A stretch of 64,000 nucleotides of DNA from Nereocystis luetkeana (GCA_031213475.1 JARUPZ010000034.1:1694501-1758500); one strand, 5' to 3'; positions 32,165 through 47,200 are shown, counted from the stretch's first letter. A program made the numbers and translations. Notes: generated from the sequence alone by a model not told the origin.

Positions 32165-32725
32165 CTGAAAGAAACTGTCCATATCAACAGTAAAAACTAC
32201 TGGCACGAGCAGCTAATAGCACGAAACAGAAATGAACGTACTCGCAGTCCAAGGCTGGAACTCTTCTCGTAGCAGACAGAGTGCAAAGCACACCCTCAGT
32301 TTATATATAACGCGGCTCCTGAGTTCCTTGAATTCCCTGTCAACCTTTCTGGGCCTCCACGTATAGCGAACTAAAAAATACCGTCAAGGGCGCGCTCTTA
32401 TACTCGTATGTCAAGCGTCTACGGCAGGAAAAGAGCATGCGGCATTACATGTACCTCCATGATGCGACCGTGTCAACACATCCCCCTGTGTTCACCATGT
32501 TGCACTTCGGACACATACTCGCACCCTATCATATTCCTGCAGCCCGGGCTGCTTTGGTGTGGCCGATGCCGACATACGAAACGGCGTTTGCTTCGGGCAG
32601 TTTTTCCCTCCAAACTCCAAAAGGATTTTCACTGTGGGTCGCCCGTTCAGGCCTTAAGGACACTTCCGCTGGAGGGAAAAAAACACCTGGAATTAGAGTC
32701 ATATTTAGGTACATATAAACTGCAG

Positions 32726-32834
32726 TATTACGGGGGGGCATAGTTAACAGGACCAAATATTGCTAGTAAAAATGCTTAAACATATAGGTTTTTATGTATA
32801 CCATAGGTCCTGTTAACTATGGCCCCCCGTAATA
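32726..32834 (+). mobile_element. MITE family A, copy 6
   Basis: TA, TTACGGGGGGGCATAGTTAA, GGACCAAATATTGC ... GGTCCTGTTAACTATGGCCC, CCCGTAA, TA. Confidence 0.95.
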
Positions 32835-34179
32835 GTAAAAGGCTCAAGAGAGGCGCGGAAAAGGCCGAAAACGCCTCTCTTCACTATAGACCTTCCTCTT
32901 ATCCACAGTGGGAAATATACAACTTTAGTGAAGGGGGTCCCGCCGCTTGGGCCTCTCGAAACCGTACCATTATCTTAACGTGTTGCTCTCTTGAGTTGGG
33001 CTACTACTCACTGCTATCTCGGCTTTTCCGTCTTAGTGCTCGTTTTTTTTAGTATTGTACCTGGTACGTAGTAGGCGTTTGGCGCGGCTGTGCAGTATAT
33101 AGACAGTGTTTAACAAAGCGGGGCATCAGTTGGTCCTTTTTTGGGCTCGAATTTCGAACGGAGCACAAGAAAAACATGCTCTTAATACGTACTGACATTA
33201 GAGTACGACAAACCCTGCCTCGCTGAAAACAAGAACTTCAGCCTAGGCCAACACAACATTATCTCAAGTTCTTGAGTGGTGTACCGTATCGTACAATCCC
33301 GCTTACTCCCCTCCCACATCGAAAATTACTGGACATCCATCATAAAAAACACAACCAACATCACACCAAAAAATGCCTCTTGTCTGTGCATGTTGCGCAG
33401 AAAGCAATTAGATTCCGCCAACAGAGCGCGTGCTACATATTCAGGCCCTCTACCAAAATCCCCTTTCGCTTATCGAACACTGCGAGACGGAAAGTCGTCC
33501 GGTTCGAAACTAAACCCTACCGTCGGCGTTCGAAGCGGCACATATTCCGCCGACTCCAGGGATGACCCACGAAAAACAAAGCCTTGAAATCCATTCCGGA
33601 AAAAAAGCAGAAAACAAAGGAAACAAAGCGGAGAAAAAAAAAAAACAAGATTTTTCAGGGTAAACAAACAGGTAAACCACTAAAGCTGTGAATCGGCAAG
33701 ACTTCACGACTACCAACTACCAGATAATCGATAGATGCCGCCAGCCGACTGACTGACTCAAGTCGAAAAGTGAGCTGGCGAAGCCAGCTGATGGCCAACA
33801 GTCTTGGAGATTTGCAATATCAGCCAGGAGAGGCCCCCGCCTAGAACTGAAAAATGTATCCCGCATTCAGCAATCCTTCCTACCAACATGGAAACCCAGT
33901 AAGTCGGATAGTCGGCACCTCTGAGAAAGGACCAACTACTAGTCCGACTAATAACTAGTTGGTGACTAAAGTCGGGCAGACTCGCAGCTCTAGAAATCAC
34001 ACCTCTTTCCACAATGTTTTCGGTACAACAAACACAAAAAAAGCAAAAACAGGAAGCGGTCTTTCTCCCCTGTCCCCCTCTCCTTCCCGCACCCCACAGC
34101 ATAGTTTCCTCTCCTCCGAGATGAACCTCATCATCGCGCAAAATCACTACTACTGCTGTCGTCAGGTTGACGTCCGTCG
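32835..34179. other. Downstream flank of the helicase gene, no second gene seen
   Basis: Includes a TACCTGGTA motif at 33058 and A-rich stretches. Any 3' UTR of the helicase would extend leftward from 34180. No poly(A) signal is certain. Confidence 0.4.
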
Positions 34180-34246
34180 TTAGTAGTTTCGGCCGCCGCC
34201 ACCGCCGCCACCGCCGCCTCCGTAGCCGTACCCTCGACCGCCACCC
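34180..34246 (-). other. Last helicase exon, end of RGG/glycine tail
   Basis: Reads [10 protein letters not shown], a glycine run, then GRNY and TAA. It joins the 35909-36196 exon across a GTGAGT...CAG intron with an Arg codon split CG/G. Confidence 0.8.
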
Positions 34247-37200
34247 CTGTTCAACGGCAAAACAAAGAAAAGAAACGAACCGGCATAAAAAAAAATAAAA
34301 GTGAAAGGATGTTCTCTTCGGAAAAAAAAAACTACCAGGTACAGTATAGTCTACCTGGGTACTCTGGTTCAGAAAAAGAAAGGGATCGTGCTGCGATCGG
34401 CGAAAGGGGCGTTGTTTTTTTTTGTCAAACTCCTGTAGGTATGATGCCAGGAGAGGAAAAATTGCATCTCATCAATCAAAGTTGTTTCCCATGCGGTTCA
34501 TCTCTGGAGCCACAAATCTTGACCCAATCGCATCTTCAGCTGTGACGTTCGCGGATCGAAACAGTCTTGCTATATACGTATGCGTGAAAATCGGATTTAT
34601 TGTGCGTCCACAGATTCGAACAAACGCTGGGAGACCAACTGCTGTCGTAGTCTGGCGCCGCCAAGACACGCGCCGAGTGCGCTACGCTAGGCGTAGGACC
34701 CAAGCAACAGAGCCCAGCATTTTGACTGACTGACTGCTGTGCTGCTGTATGTAGTCTACCAGTGCGTAGGTATCCACGGAGAGGTGAGCGCCAGGTGCGC
34801 TTCTCTTGGTCTCTAGGCCCGAGCCCGCACCAACCGACTGTAGTCTAGCCACGGAGAGACGCGTCAACTGCCGACTGCGCGTTGGGCGCGGAGCAATGTC
34901 GCCATACAACTGTGTCACCATCCAATTCATCGATCGTGCTCTGCTGCTGCTGCTGCTGCTTGCTTGTGTGGATATCATGTTGAATTTAAAGACCATGTCA
35001 TTTGTCGCTTTGAAAATCTGGTGGCCCGAGCCGTCGGATTTTGGGCCATCAGATTCACAAATAAAAAAAAAAAACGGTACGGTTTTGCACATCCGGACTG
35101 CATACTCGCAAAAGCATACGCTTCAATTTTCGGGATCGAAAAAACAAATCTGAAGGTCTATAATCGAACCGCGTAGGAAACAACAGCCTTACCGCAAAAA
35201 AGAGGACAAAAGATGAATTCCGTACATACGTACATCCTTCGAGTATCGAGGGGGAAAAAATGAATATGATCACAGCTGAGGCGTCTTTTTACTCATCTAA
35301 AGTGAAAAACACATCCAGCGCACGGCTGAGGCGTCTCTCTACTCATCTAGATTGAACGACATTCTTCCCATCGGCGTAAACGACGACGTCCTGAAGTACA
35401 CCCCTGCAGAGTTTGTGTTTACAAGGCCGTATGCCGTATTGCAACTACAGCCCATAGGTTCCATCGTATATATATATATACACGCCATCCCAACTATTTG
35501 AAAACCTCTGACGGTTCATCGATTCCCACTTCATGATCTGTATGATATATCTATAGCTCATGTTGCCGGGTGGGACCCGGTAAAAATCGGCATGATCTAG
35601 CACACGTTTCCAGGGTTTGATCTGTATGATCTGTACAGTACAGATCCGGCACAACCTCTCAATACGTCATGTGAGAGGAACTAGATCGTCTATTACGGGG
35701 GGCCATAGTTAACAGGACCAAATATTGTTAGTAAAAATGGTTAAACATATGTTAGTAAAAATGGTTAAACATATAGGTATTTATGTGTACCATAGGTCCT
35801 GTTAACTATGGCCCCCCGTAATAGACCATCTACAGTCCGTCCGATATGTAAACTTCAAATACTATTAATACCAGAAAATACACCATCTAAAACCTGAAGC
35901 TCACTCACCGGTCACCCCCATAGCCACCATCGCCCCCCCCCCCCGTACCCCCCCCGCCCACCCCCTCCTCCGTATCCTCTACCGCCGCCCCTCCCACCGC
36001 CTCCGCCACCCTGGTAACCCCCTCCCCCGCCCCCGTACCGGCCCCCGCGGCCCCCACCCCTGCCCCCCCCGCGGCCACCGCCTCCTCCTCGTCCAGTCGT
36101 GAAGGAGTCGTAGGATCCCCCCCGGGTGTCGAGCGCTCCCGTTACCTTATCCGGGATGGTAACCTTTACAGCATAGGGTGGTGAATTGGTTGGATGCTTG
36201 ATTGGTTGGTTTGTGATTGGCCGGTTGGAGGGCTGGTCGGTTGGATTACGGTCGGGTTGGTTGATGTGTTGATTGTTTGGCAGCTTGCTCGGTTGGACGG
36301 ATGGCTTGTTGAACAGTTGGTCGGGTTTTTTATTGGCTGGTTGGGTCGTTTGTTGGTTGATTGATTGGCATGGTTGGTGGTCGCTTTGTCGTTTGGTTTG
36401 TAGACTGATTGGTTGGACGATTCACTTGTGCGTTGTCTTTTTTGGGACGGTTGGCTGGGCGGTTCGTTGGTTGATTGAGTGGTTGGTTGGATTACTGTTT
36501 GGTTGGTTGAACAACAACACGAAACAAGTATAGCAACAGCCGTCGACACACAGTCAACCAGCTGAGGGTTAATTTCCGGACCGCCCACTATGTATAACAA
36601 CAGACACCACCAATCCTGGTAGCGCAAGCAACTTCCCGGTATGCAAACTCGACGGTCATCAGGCAAACACGAGGAGAAACGCAAGTAACCCGTGTGCCGA
36701 AACCAACCATTTCTTGTTGGGGATAAAAACATGCCGGTATCTATCCAGACCAAGTCTTGGCGCACTTCACTTTGCATTACGTACATGCATCTATGCTCGC
36801 TGAAATTGAATATTAATAGAAACGTCTACATGTACTTTAAGACCCGCAATATCGTTTGGTTGGTTTGATTGCTGTTTTGTTTGGTAGATTATTGATTGGT
36901 TGGATGGATGGTTTGTAGTTCGTTTTTCTGGCTGGTTGGTCTGTTTGAGTCGTTGGTTGGTTTTCGTTGATTGGTCGGTTGTTTGGATGGTTGTTGGTGG
37001 GTTGATTTTTTAAGTTAATCGGTTTGTTGAGTCGATTGGGTGGTGTATTGGCTGAGGTGGCTGTGTTGCAGTAGGGTGTTTACGAGAATGGGTTCCTCGT
37101 AGTCTGTTTTCTGTACAACAGCTATCCCAACCCACGAACGAATAGGACCATCTTAAAAGTGACTAAAACTCCGCCTTTGACAACCTGCCTTTCTTGGGTT

Positions 37201-38186
37201 GGGTTAACTCTATGGGCCTTCGGATTCACCCTGTTTACCCAATCAGTTCCTCATGCGTGTTGGTTCTGAATACTATTACGGGGGGGCATAGTTAACAGGA
37301 CCAAATCTTGTTAGTAAAAATGGTTAAACATATAGGTTTTTATGTGTACCATTGGTCCTGTTAACTATGGTCCCCCGTAATAACATAACCCAACCGAATA
37401 GAATTATCGCAAACACCAAATATATAAACAGATTGGAAGGTTGGTTGGATGGTTTCTTGGTTGGATTGGTGGATGATTGTTTGGTGAGTTGGTGGTCGGT
37501 GAGTCGGTTGGGTGGATGTTCGGTTGTTCGATTGTCGGTAATTGTTTGGTCGGATGGATGGGTGAGGGTTCAAAGATAGGCACACATGATGCAGAAGCTC
37601 CAAGGGCGCAGGTAGATGTCGTCGTCTCGTACAGAAATGGGGATTGAATACCGTACAAACCGTTGAACACTCCCCAGAGAAACACGCCTATTTCCTATGT
37701 GCAACTCCCAAACACCATGACACAGGTATCCCTGCACCGAGTGCGTGAGCACTCGGAAGGGGTAGTTTGGAAGGTGGGTGGGTGGGTGGGTGTCTTGGTT
37801 GGTTGAGAGGCCGGATGGTTGACTGAGAGGTCGCATCGTTGGCTCAAGAGTTGGTTGATTGTCGGGTGAGAGGGTTTTCTCGTATAGTTTGCTGATTGGT
37901 ACGAATGGAGCATAGCTGTCGGCATGGCGTTATGTCAGCGCCCTCTGCATGGAAGAGTGCGGGACCGTGCCAGAGTTGAGCTCACCTCAAGTGCGTCCAA
38001 GGCCCTGTGTGGCATAGATCCCGCGGCCAACTCCTCCTATAGCATCGGAGTCAGCCCAGTATTGGGCATGGGTCAACGTTGAAGGAGCAAGCGAGGGAGG
38101 GAGTGGGTGGGGGTGGAGGGAGGGAGGGATTGAAGACGGCGGTTAGCCTAAACGGAACACCAGTGTCGCAACGACGACAACAACAG

Positions 38187-38244
<58 letters not shown>

Positions 38245-41200
38245 CCGCGACCAAACCCATACGGTCTTCCTCACATTCCGCTTGGTCAAGTCCTCGATCC
38301 TCTCATCGACCAAAGCGGAGGGTATGTCGATCATCAGCCCTTCCGAACATACGCGATACCGGGAAACGGAGGGCCTGCGAGCAACGCAACGTATGGGTAA
38401 AAAGTTAGGGCAATGGGGGCAACGGTAGAACAAGAGCAAGGGCAACGCAAGGCCATCGGGAAGGGTAACGAGGGTAAGGATAAGGGTGAGGGGTCAAAAC
38501 GGAAAACAGTAAGGGTAAGCAACCGCAAGGAAAAAGTAGACAATTTCGTTCCGGGGATGGTTCGCTCGTGGCCCCTGTTTGGGGGTTTCCGTTAATTCGG
38601 TGGGCATTTTCAATTCGGGTACGATGGGCTGTTCGTGTCCCCCCGTTTGGGTGTTTTGGGCTTTCCGTTGATGCGGTAGGCGTTTTCGTTACGGGAACGG
38701 CCCGCGCGTTTGTGTCCCCTGCTTGAGGTGTTGGTGAGGGTGAAAGGGCGAGCATAACAACGGTACGGACGAGCGTAGGGTGAAGACGCAGTACGCGACG
38801 CCAACGAAGAATCTCCTGTTTTAGCGGCTCGCGGCTTATTGTGATGCGTGTCAACGTTGAGCATAGGAACTTGAAGGCTACTCTAGATTTATAGTAGCGT
38901 TCCTCCCTGAGCACGGATGCTTATTGGTTGATAGCTGTACATTACTGAGGGAAAAAAATAAATATATCCTGGAATTCCTAACTGCTCTCGCGTACTGTAT
39001 GCACAAACAAACAGTAGGAAACGAGCGAGGGTCAGGGGACGGGTATCTCAATCTGAACAAGGTTTTTCAAGCATCGTTGACAGAGCCCACGCACCACAGT
39101 CCCTCGCTCTTCACACCTGATCTGGGAATCGTTGATGAAGTGGAGGACATTGTTGGCAGACCTCATGTCGGATATGGCCGAAGTTTTGACCAGCACAGTC
39201 TGCGTGCCGCGACTGCCGTCGATCATGGAGTAAGACTGACGCGAGGCACACACAACAGGGGTACAACACGGCAGTAGAGATAAGGGTAAGCGCGAGGGCA
39301 AGGGTGGGGGGGGGGGGCGCACTCATTTGTTGCTTGCCTTAGTCATTTGACCAATGACCACGCATCCCTTTCGAGACGGAGCGCCGTTCCTACTCCTAAT
39401 AGAGACACCACCTCCAACTGTTGGGCGCTCATGATGTTTTCATATATTACATGAAAAAAAATGCTAGTATTATCCCCTTCCTGTTTCGCCGTCTGTGGCC
39501 GCCATCGATCCTCTAGGATAGTAAGGGGGGGGGGGGGGGGGGGAAGGTGAAAAGCTTCCACGCGTCGAGAGATCACAATCTACCGTGGGCAATCTTAGCT
39601 CACTCTAACCTGCCGTAACGATGTTCAACAAGTTGTGGAGGATCTGTACAATCGCTGCTCGAAACACCGCTAATGCAATTCGACCATCACAAAAGAGAAA
39701 GCCGAGGTGGAGGAGGGCCGCGGGGGGGGGGCAGCTTAAATAAGCGGGTAAGCAACTGAACAAGCGGGGGGTAAAAAAGTTGAAAAAAACACGCACAGTA
39801 AAACATGCGTCCCCGGCACACATACAACAGGCGGGTATCATCCTAAACTAACACCCGAGACGTGACAATAAAGGGCCGACAACCTTTTTAGAGCGAAAAG
39901 CTGCAGACCCGTTCGGGGGACAAACCAGTCAAATTTCAAGTAGATTGTCTCAAAACGAGACTGCACTACTATTAATAGAAGGGTTTTCAACCATTTTTTT
40001 TAACAACTCGGGCAAATGAATTTAAAAAACAAAACAATGATCCCAGGACTGCGAGAGGGGAAAACCTTGACGACAAAAAAAGTGAATGGAAAGGCTGCAG
40101 CCCTACAGCGACGCCCACTGCGTGCGTGATTTGGGCGACCGAGGAACCATGGTTGAAAGAAAAGGACCCGCCTACACACACGGGACGAGCGGCAACGTGC
40201 GTCCTATGATGCCTGTACGTTCCTGGGCCCTAACGCTGCTGTTCGCATATAGAAGGCTGACAACACTATTACGGGAGACCATAGTAAATAGGACCAAATA
40301 TTGTTGATAAAAATTGGTAAATATATAGGTTTCGGGTGTGCCGTAGGCCCCCCCCGTGATGACTTTTGTCCATGTTTTCGATGGTTCTCCCGGGGTCCCA
40401 GAGGAGCTCTTATCGTTGTTTGGGTCGCTGTTTCGGTGGCTGTTTCGGCCCAAAACACCCACAAGTGAGATGACCACCCTCGTCAACACACGTCAAAGCT
40501 AAAATACATGGATTGTATGAAAAGACCCCCCGTGAGAAGGCAAGAGCCTGCAGAGATAACAAGGACATAATCACTGCCGTAGGCGATGTTCTACAGCAGC
40601 AAGTAGCAACATCCATTATACCCCAAGACCCATCCACCTAGAAAACCCGGGGATGTACCTCGGATGTCTCCTGACGACCACAAGCCCCAAAGGGGTAAAA
40701 CACGAAGACAGTGTGACCTGTAACCTACCTCCCCAGAAATCCCAGCCCCTCCGCCCAGCAGAGACATGGCCGCGCTCAGGGCCTGCACTCCCTCCCAGGG
40801 GACGAGTCGATCTGTCCCCTGCTCTGACGACGCCTCCGCGGTTATAGAAAGCCCCAGCCTGGTCAAAAGCTCCGCCGCTTCGGGCTCGTACATTCGTACG
40901 GACTGCGGTCGTGGAAGGCGGTGGTAGGGGGGGAGGGGGGTAGGAGAGAGTGAGGGATTTGAGATGGTAGTAGGAGAGCAAGAAGAGGAGGAGCATTAGT
41001 CGTAGTGCTACTACTACTATTAAGAAGCAGTGGGAGGGGGGGAGGAGGGAGTGAGGAATTCACAATAGTAGCAGTAGAGGTAGTAAGTAGTAGAAGTAGT
41101 GTCGAAGTACTATTACCAGTAGCAATAGTAACAGCCGTGGTATTAATAGTAGAAGCAGAAGCACTATTAATAGTAGTAAGAATGGTACTCGGAGAGCTGA

Positions 41201-44200
41201 TTGAAAAAAATCAAAACGGTGTCGCGCTCCCTGGTGCTGCGTGTAACTGGTCGCTCACCGATGAACTGACGCCCAAGATCTTCTCCTTCATCTCGTGCGC
41301 AGCCTCCTTAACGTTGCTGGCTCCGCTGGGAGGGTTGCGCCTAAGGCTCTTGAACGAGTAGTCCTGCTCCAGCGCCGCCAGCTGTGACAAGAATAACAAG
41401 ACAACACAAACAACACGATAGAGAGCACAAACAGAAACCGCAAGTAAGAATAAGACCATGAGAGCGAACAGTCAGCTCCTCATGTTTGCTGGTCTAAAGC
41501 ATTTCTAAACACCCCAACAGAACCGCCGCGAAACACCGTTCGTACTACTGATGTACAGTTTTTTTTTATTTTCGTGACTGACCCGTTCATAAAATAGGCT
41601 ACGTGTCACATTTGATTTTTTTGTCAATCGGGGAGCACTTTTCTTTTTTCTCAGGGTCAGTTTTCGGGTGGGGCATAGAGTTACTATATACTGAAATCAA
41701 TTCAATTTCAGGTGCTGCCCCTACCGAAAAACGCCTCACTACCATAACGAAAACTGTGACCCAGGCTACCGCATACCAGTATGTGTATGTATATATAGGA
41801 GTGCCCAAAACTGCAAAACCACAACTTACCTGGCTCTTCCTGCTGCGAGTGTAAATATTACGGGGGGGCATAGTTAATAGGACCTATGGTACACATAAAA
41901 ACAAATATATTGAGACATTTTCACCAACATTATTTGGTCTTATTAACTATGGTCCCCCGTAATAATTATCTTCCTACTATCACGGGGGAGCATAGTAAAC
42001 AGGACCAAATATTGTTGGAAAAAATAGCCAAATACGTGTGTTTTTGTGCGTACCGTAGGTCCTATTTAATATGGTCCCCCCGTAAATACCACTAGTAGTA
42101 AAACTGTGACCCAGGCTACTATATATACCAGGTATACGAGTAGCCCAACTGCTAAACCCCGACCATTACGAAAAGCGCAGCTTGTGTGTGTCCAACCTGG
42201 CTGGCTTTTCCTGCTACAAGTGTGTGTGTAACAAATCCTCTTCCTACTACGTACTATAAATACTACTCGAACGAGTGTTGTTTTTTTTCAATCACTTTGA
42301 CTTCTTGACAAGCCATGGTCACAGGTGTCGTCCCTGCTCTCCCCCCCGGTACGTGCCTTTATTTTTTGCCGCGCATAGGGTTCAGCATTCCCACTGCTCG
42401 TCGATTTTCATCGAATGTAGCCAACTCACGCTCTCGCGCTTTCCGCTCATCCTTTTTTTAAGCAAGAAAAAGTCCCTACGAGAATGCACTACGGTGTTTT
42501 TTTTTCACGAACGATCAAGCCACACCCACATCTCAGACAGATCATCGAAGAAAAGACAACACCATGTCCCTAAATTTTAGGACCGTTTGTGCACTAATGG
42601 TCTATCAAAAGGGTCATTGTATTTATGGACAGTGGGTACAATAAAACAACCGCCTCTATTCATAAATATAAGGTCCGTTCGTACACTAACAGTCCATTGA
42701 AAGGGTCATTATATTTATGGACAGTGGTAGCCCAGGGGGGGGGGGGGGGGGGGGGCGTATGTTGAAGGCTGCCGTAAAACTTAGCAAAACACTCGCTCGT
42801 AGGAATACAACAACCAAACAGAAAAAAAAAATCGAACCTGTCGGTCCTCGACGTTGCTGCACAAGACGATGTTCACCCCAGAGTTTCCCGCACGGCCTGT
42901 CCGTCCCGACCTGTGCACAAAGCTTTCCTGCTCTCATCAGGAGAGTGGCGCATGGCAAGAGAAGAGACGGTTTGGGTACAGAGGACAAGGCACGCGGGGG
43001 CCAGGGGGGGGGGAGGGGGGTGTACTCATTATCATGCATGGTCCTAGTCGTATGACCCTAGAGGGGGGGGGGGGGGGGGGACATACTCTTTGTTGCTTGC
43101 CTCAAGTCATCTGACCATTGACCACACAACCCTTTCGAGACGGAGGGCCATAGTTAATAGGACCAAACATTGTTAGTAAAAATGGTTAAATATATAGTTT
43201 TTTTTAATGTATACCATAGGTCCTATTAACTATGGTCCCCCCGTAATAGGGTTTATCGTTGGGGCTCACTACGCTGTTTCCATACCGCTATATTACGTAC
43301 CACTCTGTCCCGCAATTTAAGGATCATTAGTATATTAAAAATCAATATGTATGGTCCCTAGATTTCGGAACAGAGTGGTGGAAACGTTTTGCTGGGTGGG
43401 GGTGTACTTGTGCCATGGATGGCAGCAGTCGCAACATGACCATAGACTTTATGGCATCCCCACAATACCGGGACGGAGCGCGTCGGGTAGAGTCGCCGAC
43501 GAAGGCTCACATTTTCTTGCACCAAGCTTTGAAGCGCCGTGAGGTGTTCGGCGAGTCGGTCTCATTAAGGGCAAGCTGCATCGTGAAAACCGCTCGTGAG
43601 GCAGGCTGTCTTGCATATGGGGAGGGGGGGGGGTAGCGAATTGCTCGAAACCTGAGGGAGGCAGGCAGAAAATCTCGGCCCAGCGACTATATACGTGTTT
43701 AAAGTAGACTCGCTTTTTCTTAGACCCTAACGTGTCGGAAATTTCTGACAGGCACGGAAATTTCTGACCGCCTGAGAAACTTCTCGGAATGGATACGTAA
43801 TCAGGAGTGAATGCTGACCATCGACCATATTGGCCAAGTTGGGCCAAGTCGTAAAAGTGCACACTATTAACAAGAAATAACGTTAAAGCGTTAACTCTCC
43901 TTCGTCCGATCGCGTCTCATCCTGCACCGAGCTGACGTTTCGGTGAGGCGATGAAACCGTTTTCATATTGACAATGAGGCCGTTTCTGGTTTATTTCCGC
44001 ACGCACCTTGTCCTTGGGCAGGCGGTAGTGGAATACCATGTCCACTCCGGGAATGTCCAGGCCACGAGCCGCGACATCCGTGGCGACGATCATCTGTGTG
44101 TTTGACAAATAGTGAAATATAAACAGAAAATAAGTACGCTGTTGCAAAACGAAACAAAACGAAACGTTACTAAAACAAAGCGTAACAAATACAACACGGA

Positions 44201-47200
44201 ACGCAACGGAACGGTCCGGAGCGAAACGGTACATCATACACCCAAAAGGAACGTTACAGAACGAAACGACACAAAACGAAACGGCACAAGACCAAACGAC
44301 ACAACACCAAACCGATCGTTTCAAAAACAAGCGGAGCGGAACAGTACAAAACGAAACCGGACGTTACAACATGAAACAAAACGAAACGGAACACGACAAC
44401 GCGAATTGATGCGAAACGTACAGTAGCATGAATGAACGATAGCCGAGTATCAACAGTCAACACCATCAAAGTAAATAATCCTTAGCAAGTGAAACGGGAA
44501 TCAACACCGAGTACGATACGAACGGCTTACCCTACAGCTTGTGAATTCGAGTATCAACTACTACAACATCGTCAGTCGAATTCACAAACGACCGCATCGC
44601 TTTATCCAATGACCTATACCAACACGCGCGCCCGATGTATCACGAAGGATGCCAAAGTTCAGTATCAACCGATCAATCCGTCGAACTCACAGCGGGCGCA
44701 TTCGCAACAAAAGTCAACAGTAATAAAAAAAACGGTACTTCAAGACCAGCCATGGACGAATCACTCCGTGACTGAAACAGTACCAGAGTGCATGCAGGAG
44801 ACCCCAAGCCGTCCTCGTACCTTCGTGCGACCGCTGCGGAAGCGGCCCAGGCACGCCTCGCGTGCCGCCTGAGTCAAGCCGCCATGTAAAGGCTCCGCAC
44901 CAAGCCGACTCAGGGCAGGATGGGTACACAGCTCATCCACCTCGGCCTTAGTCTGTACAGTAACGTATGGGGGCGGGGGGGGGGGGAGGTACGAATCGAG
45001 AGAGAGAGAGAGCTCAAGATCAGAGAGACCCCGATTAAAAGAGAAGTCAAACGGCTCGAGCACGGGCATACATGACGCTCCATCCTGTACTACGAGTATT
45101 AATACTGTAAGTAACACCCATTCCGGTTCAACACAAACACCGGTTTGAAACAGACCCCGGTTTGAATAGAAATGCCTGTTTCAGGAGAAAAGGCCCTGTT
45201 AGGACCGCAGTCTCCTTTTGGGGGGAACTTACTTAGAATTCGAGTGGTTTGTCCCCGAAACGAGACTGCGGCCCTAACACCGGTTCAAGACAGGTTTACC
45301 TGTTTATGAGCCTTACACACCCCTCTCTTAAAGCATAGCCCCCCCTGCGTACACAAACCAACCACGAGCAGGAAGGGTTTCTTTTTTTCGAAGCTGTTGA
45401 CGGGGACAACGTTTACGCAAGCTTCTACTGTCTACCGCGTGCCGTATTCCCAGGCATAACATCCAACATTCATCAAAGATTGTCAGGAGACAGCACTTTC
45501 ACGCCTTGACAGACAGCAGGTCTGCCCTGGCATGCCTTGTCTCCAGCAGTAGCAATAGCCACGGGGGGAACGAGGAGGCGTTTTGTGGGAAGCAGGTGAC
45601 AGGGACGACAAAAAGCAGAACATTATGTTGAAAAAAAAGTACCCGAGGTTGTTTTCTTAAACTCCTCCAGTTCCGTTTTGTTTCAACTCGATTAGTCTGT
45701 TTCCGACAAATGCTGATGATTTCGACCCGGAACTCATTCCATAAATCAGCCGCGCGATTTATGGAATGAGTTCCCCCTACCCAGCTTTCTTTCCGGGTAT
45801 TGAAAAATCGACCATTGTCGGGGACAAACAGATCGGACTGGCGTACGAATCAGCCTGAGCGAGGGCGCAAAACGACGGAGAGTTTTTGAGAACCGTGCAC
45901 CATCGACGCCAAAACCAACAGCTAAGCTAGGCCCAAAAAAAAAAACAGAACTTTAACTTTACGAACAAGACCGAACAGAAACGAACGAAAATCAAGAGAC
46001 GGGAAGAACGGAGAGATATAGAATCGGGAGAAAGAAGCAGACGAAAAAAAAATGATTTTGTAGACTACAGCACAACGTATGTAAGTCTACTTGTACACAA
46101 ACGAACAGAAAACGAAAACGAAAAACAAAAGAAAGGAGGAAATAACAGATACCTGGTATACATATGTACCAGTAGATATTTTTTATCAGAATACAGAAAG
46201 CGAGAAATGATAAAAGAGCACAACATAAATACATACCTGGTACCAGGTATATATACGTACACCCGGCCTACTGAATTGAATCAGTAAAACAGAGACCGCA
46301 GACAAAAAATACCTGCGTGAAGACGATGGAGCGTTTTTTGGAACCGTGAACCGCCGCCACCAGGCCCAAGATGTCCGCACGCGTTTCCCTCTGTGTGGCG
46401 TAGCTCCAGTGCTCGATGGTAGAGGGTATTTTCACGTCATCCTCCCCGACCAGGTCGATGAACGACGGAGACTTGAGGTACCTGCGCGACAGCTGCTGCA
46501 CCCAACCTGTTCCATTGAAGAAAAAAAAAAACGGGGGAACAAAAAAAATGTATCTTGAGCCTTTCTGGGACTTTCACAAGGAAGAATGTGACCAAAATGG
46601 ACACACCAGGCCAATGAACCACGGGGACTTGATTGAGAGTTACCATGTGCCACAGCTGCTGCACCCATCCTTTTGCAAGACAACCATGTGAATAACATGA
46701 AGCAGATCGTTTCTTAACTCTTCCTGGATTTGAGAACCAACTTCTGCCAACTTGTATCTATACTTCTATCGAAGTCGGGCACTTGAGGTGTTTGTGCGAC
46801 ACCAGCTGCACCCAATTTTTTTTCTTCAAGAAAAAAATGAAACAAACTAAAGCCGACCGTTACGACTATTTCATACTGCAAACCAAACTGGAAACCCTGA
46901 CCTGGTAAATTTTTTTGAGCAACTGCTTGGAATTGGTGCAGGATGTTTTTTTCGGAGCAGTAAAAAGGGTTAAATCGCCCTTCTGGGACTTGAAAGGAAC
47001 AACCTGACGAAAAAAACACGGGTAGAAGGTGTTCGTAATACGAGTATATAGGTGAATGAAAGTCGGCGACTACACTTGTGCGATATAGCTGCCGCACCCA
47101 ACCCTTCCCACGTCGTTAATAAAGATCATCTATAGATAGATCATCTACAGATACATCAAGATAGATCATACCATGTATAGATCATCTACATATATAATAT

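Noticed and set aside
36166..36786. 206-codon minus-strand frame rich in Asn, Gln, Thr and Pro
   Set aside because: It is the translation of TTGG/GGTTGA simple repeats in a helicase intron and overlaps the tentative exon start in another frame. No domain is present.
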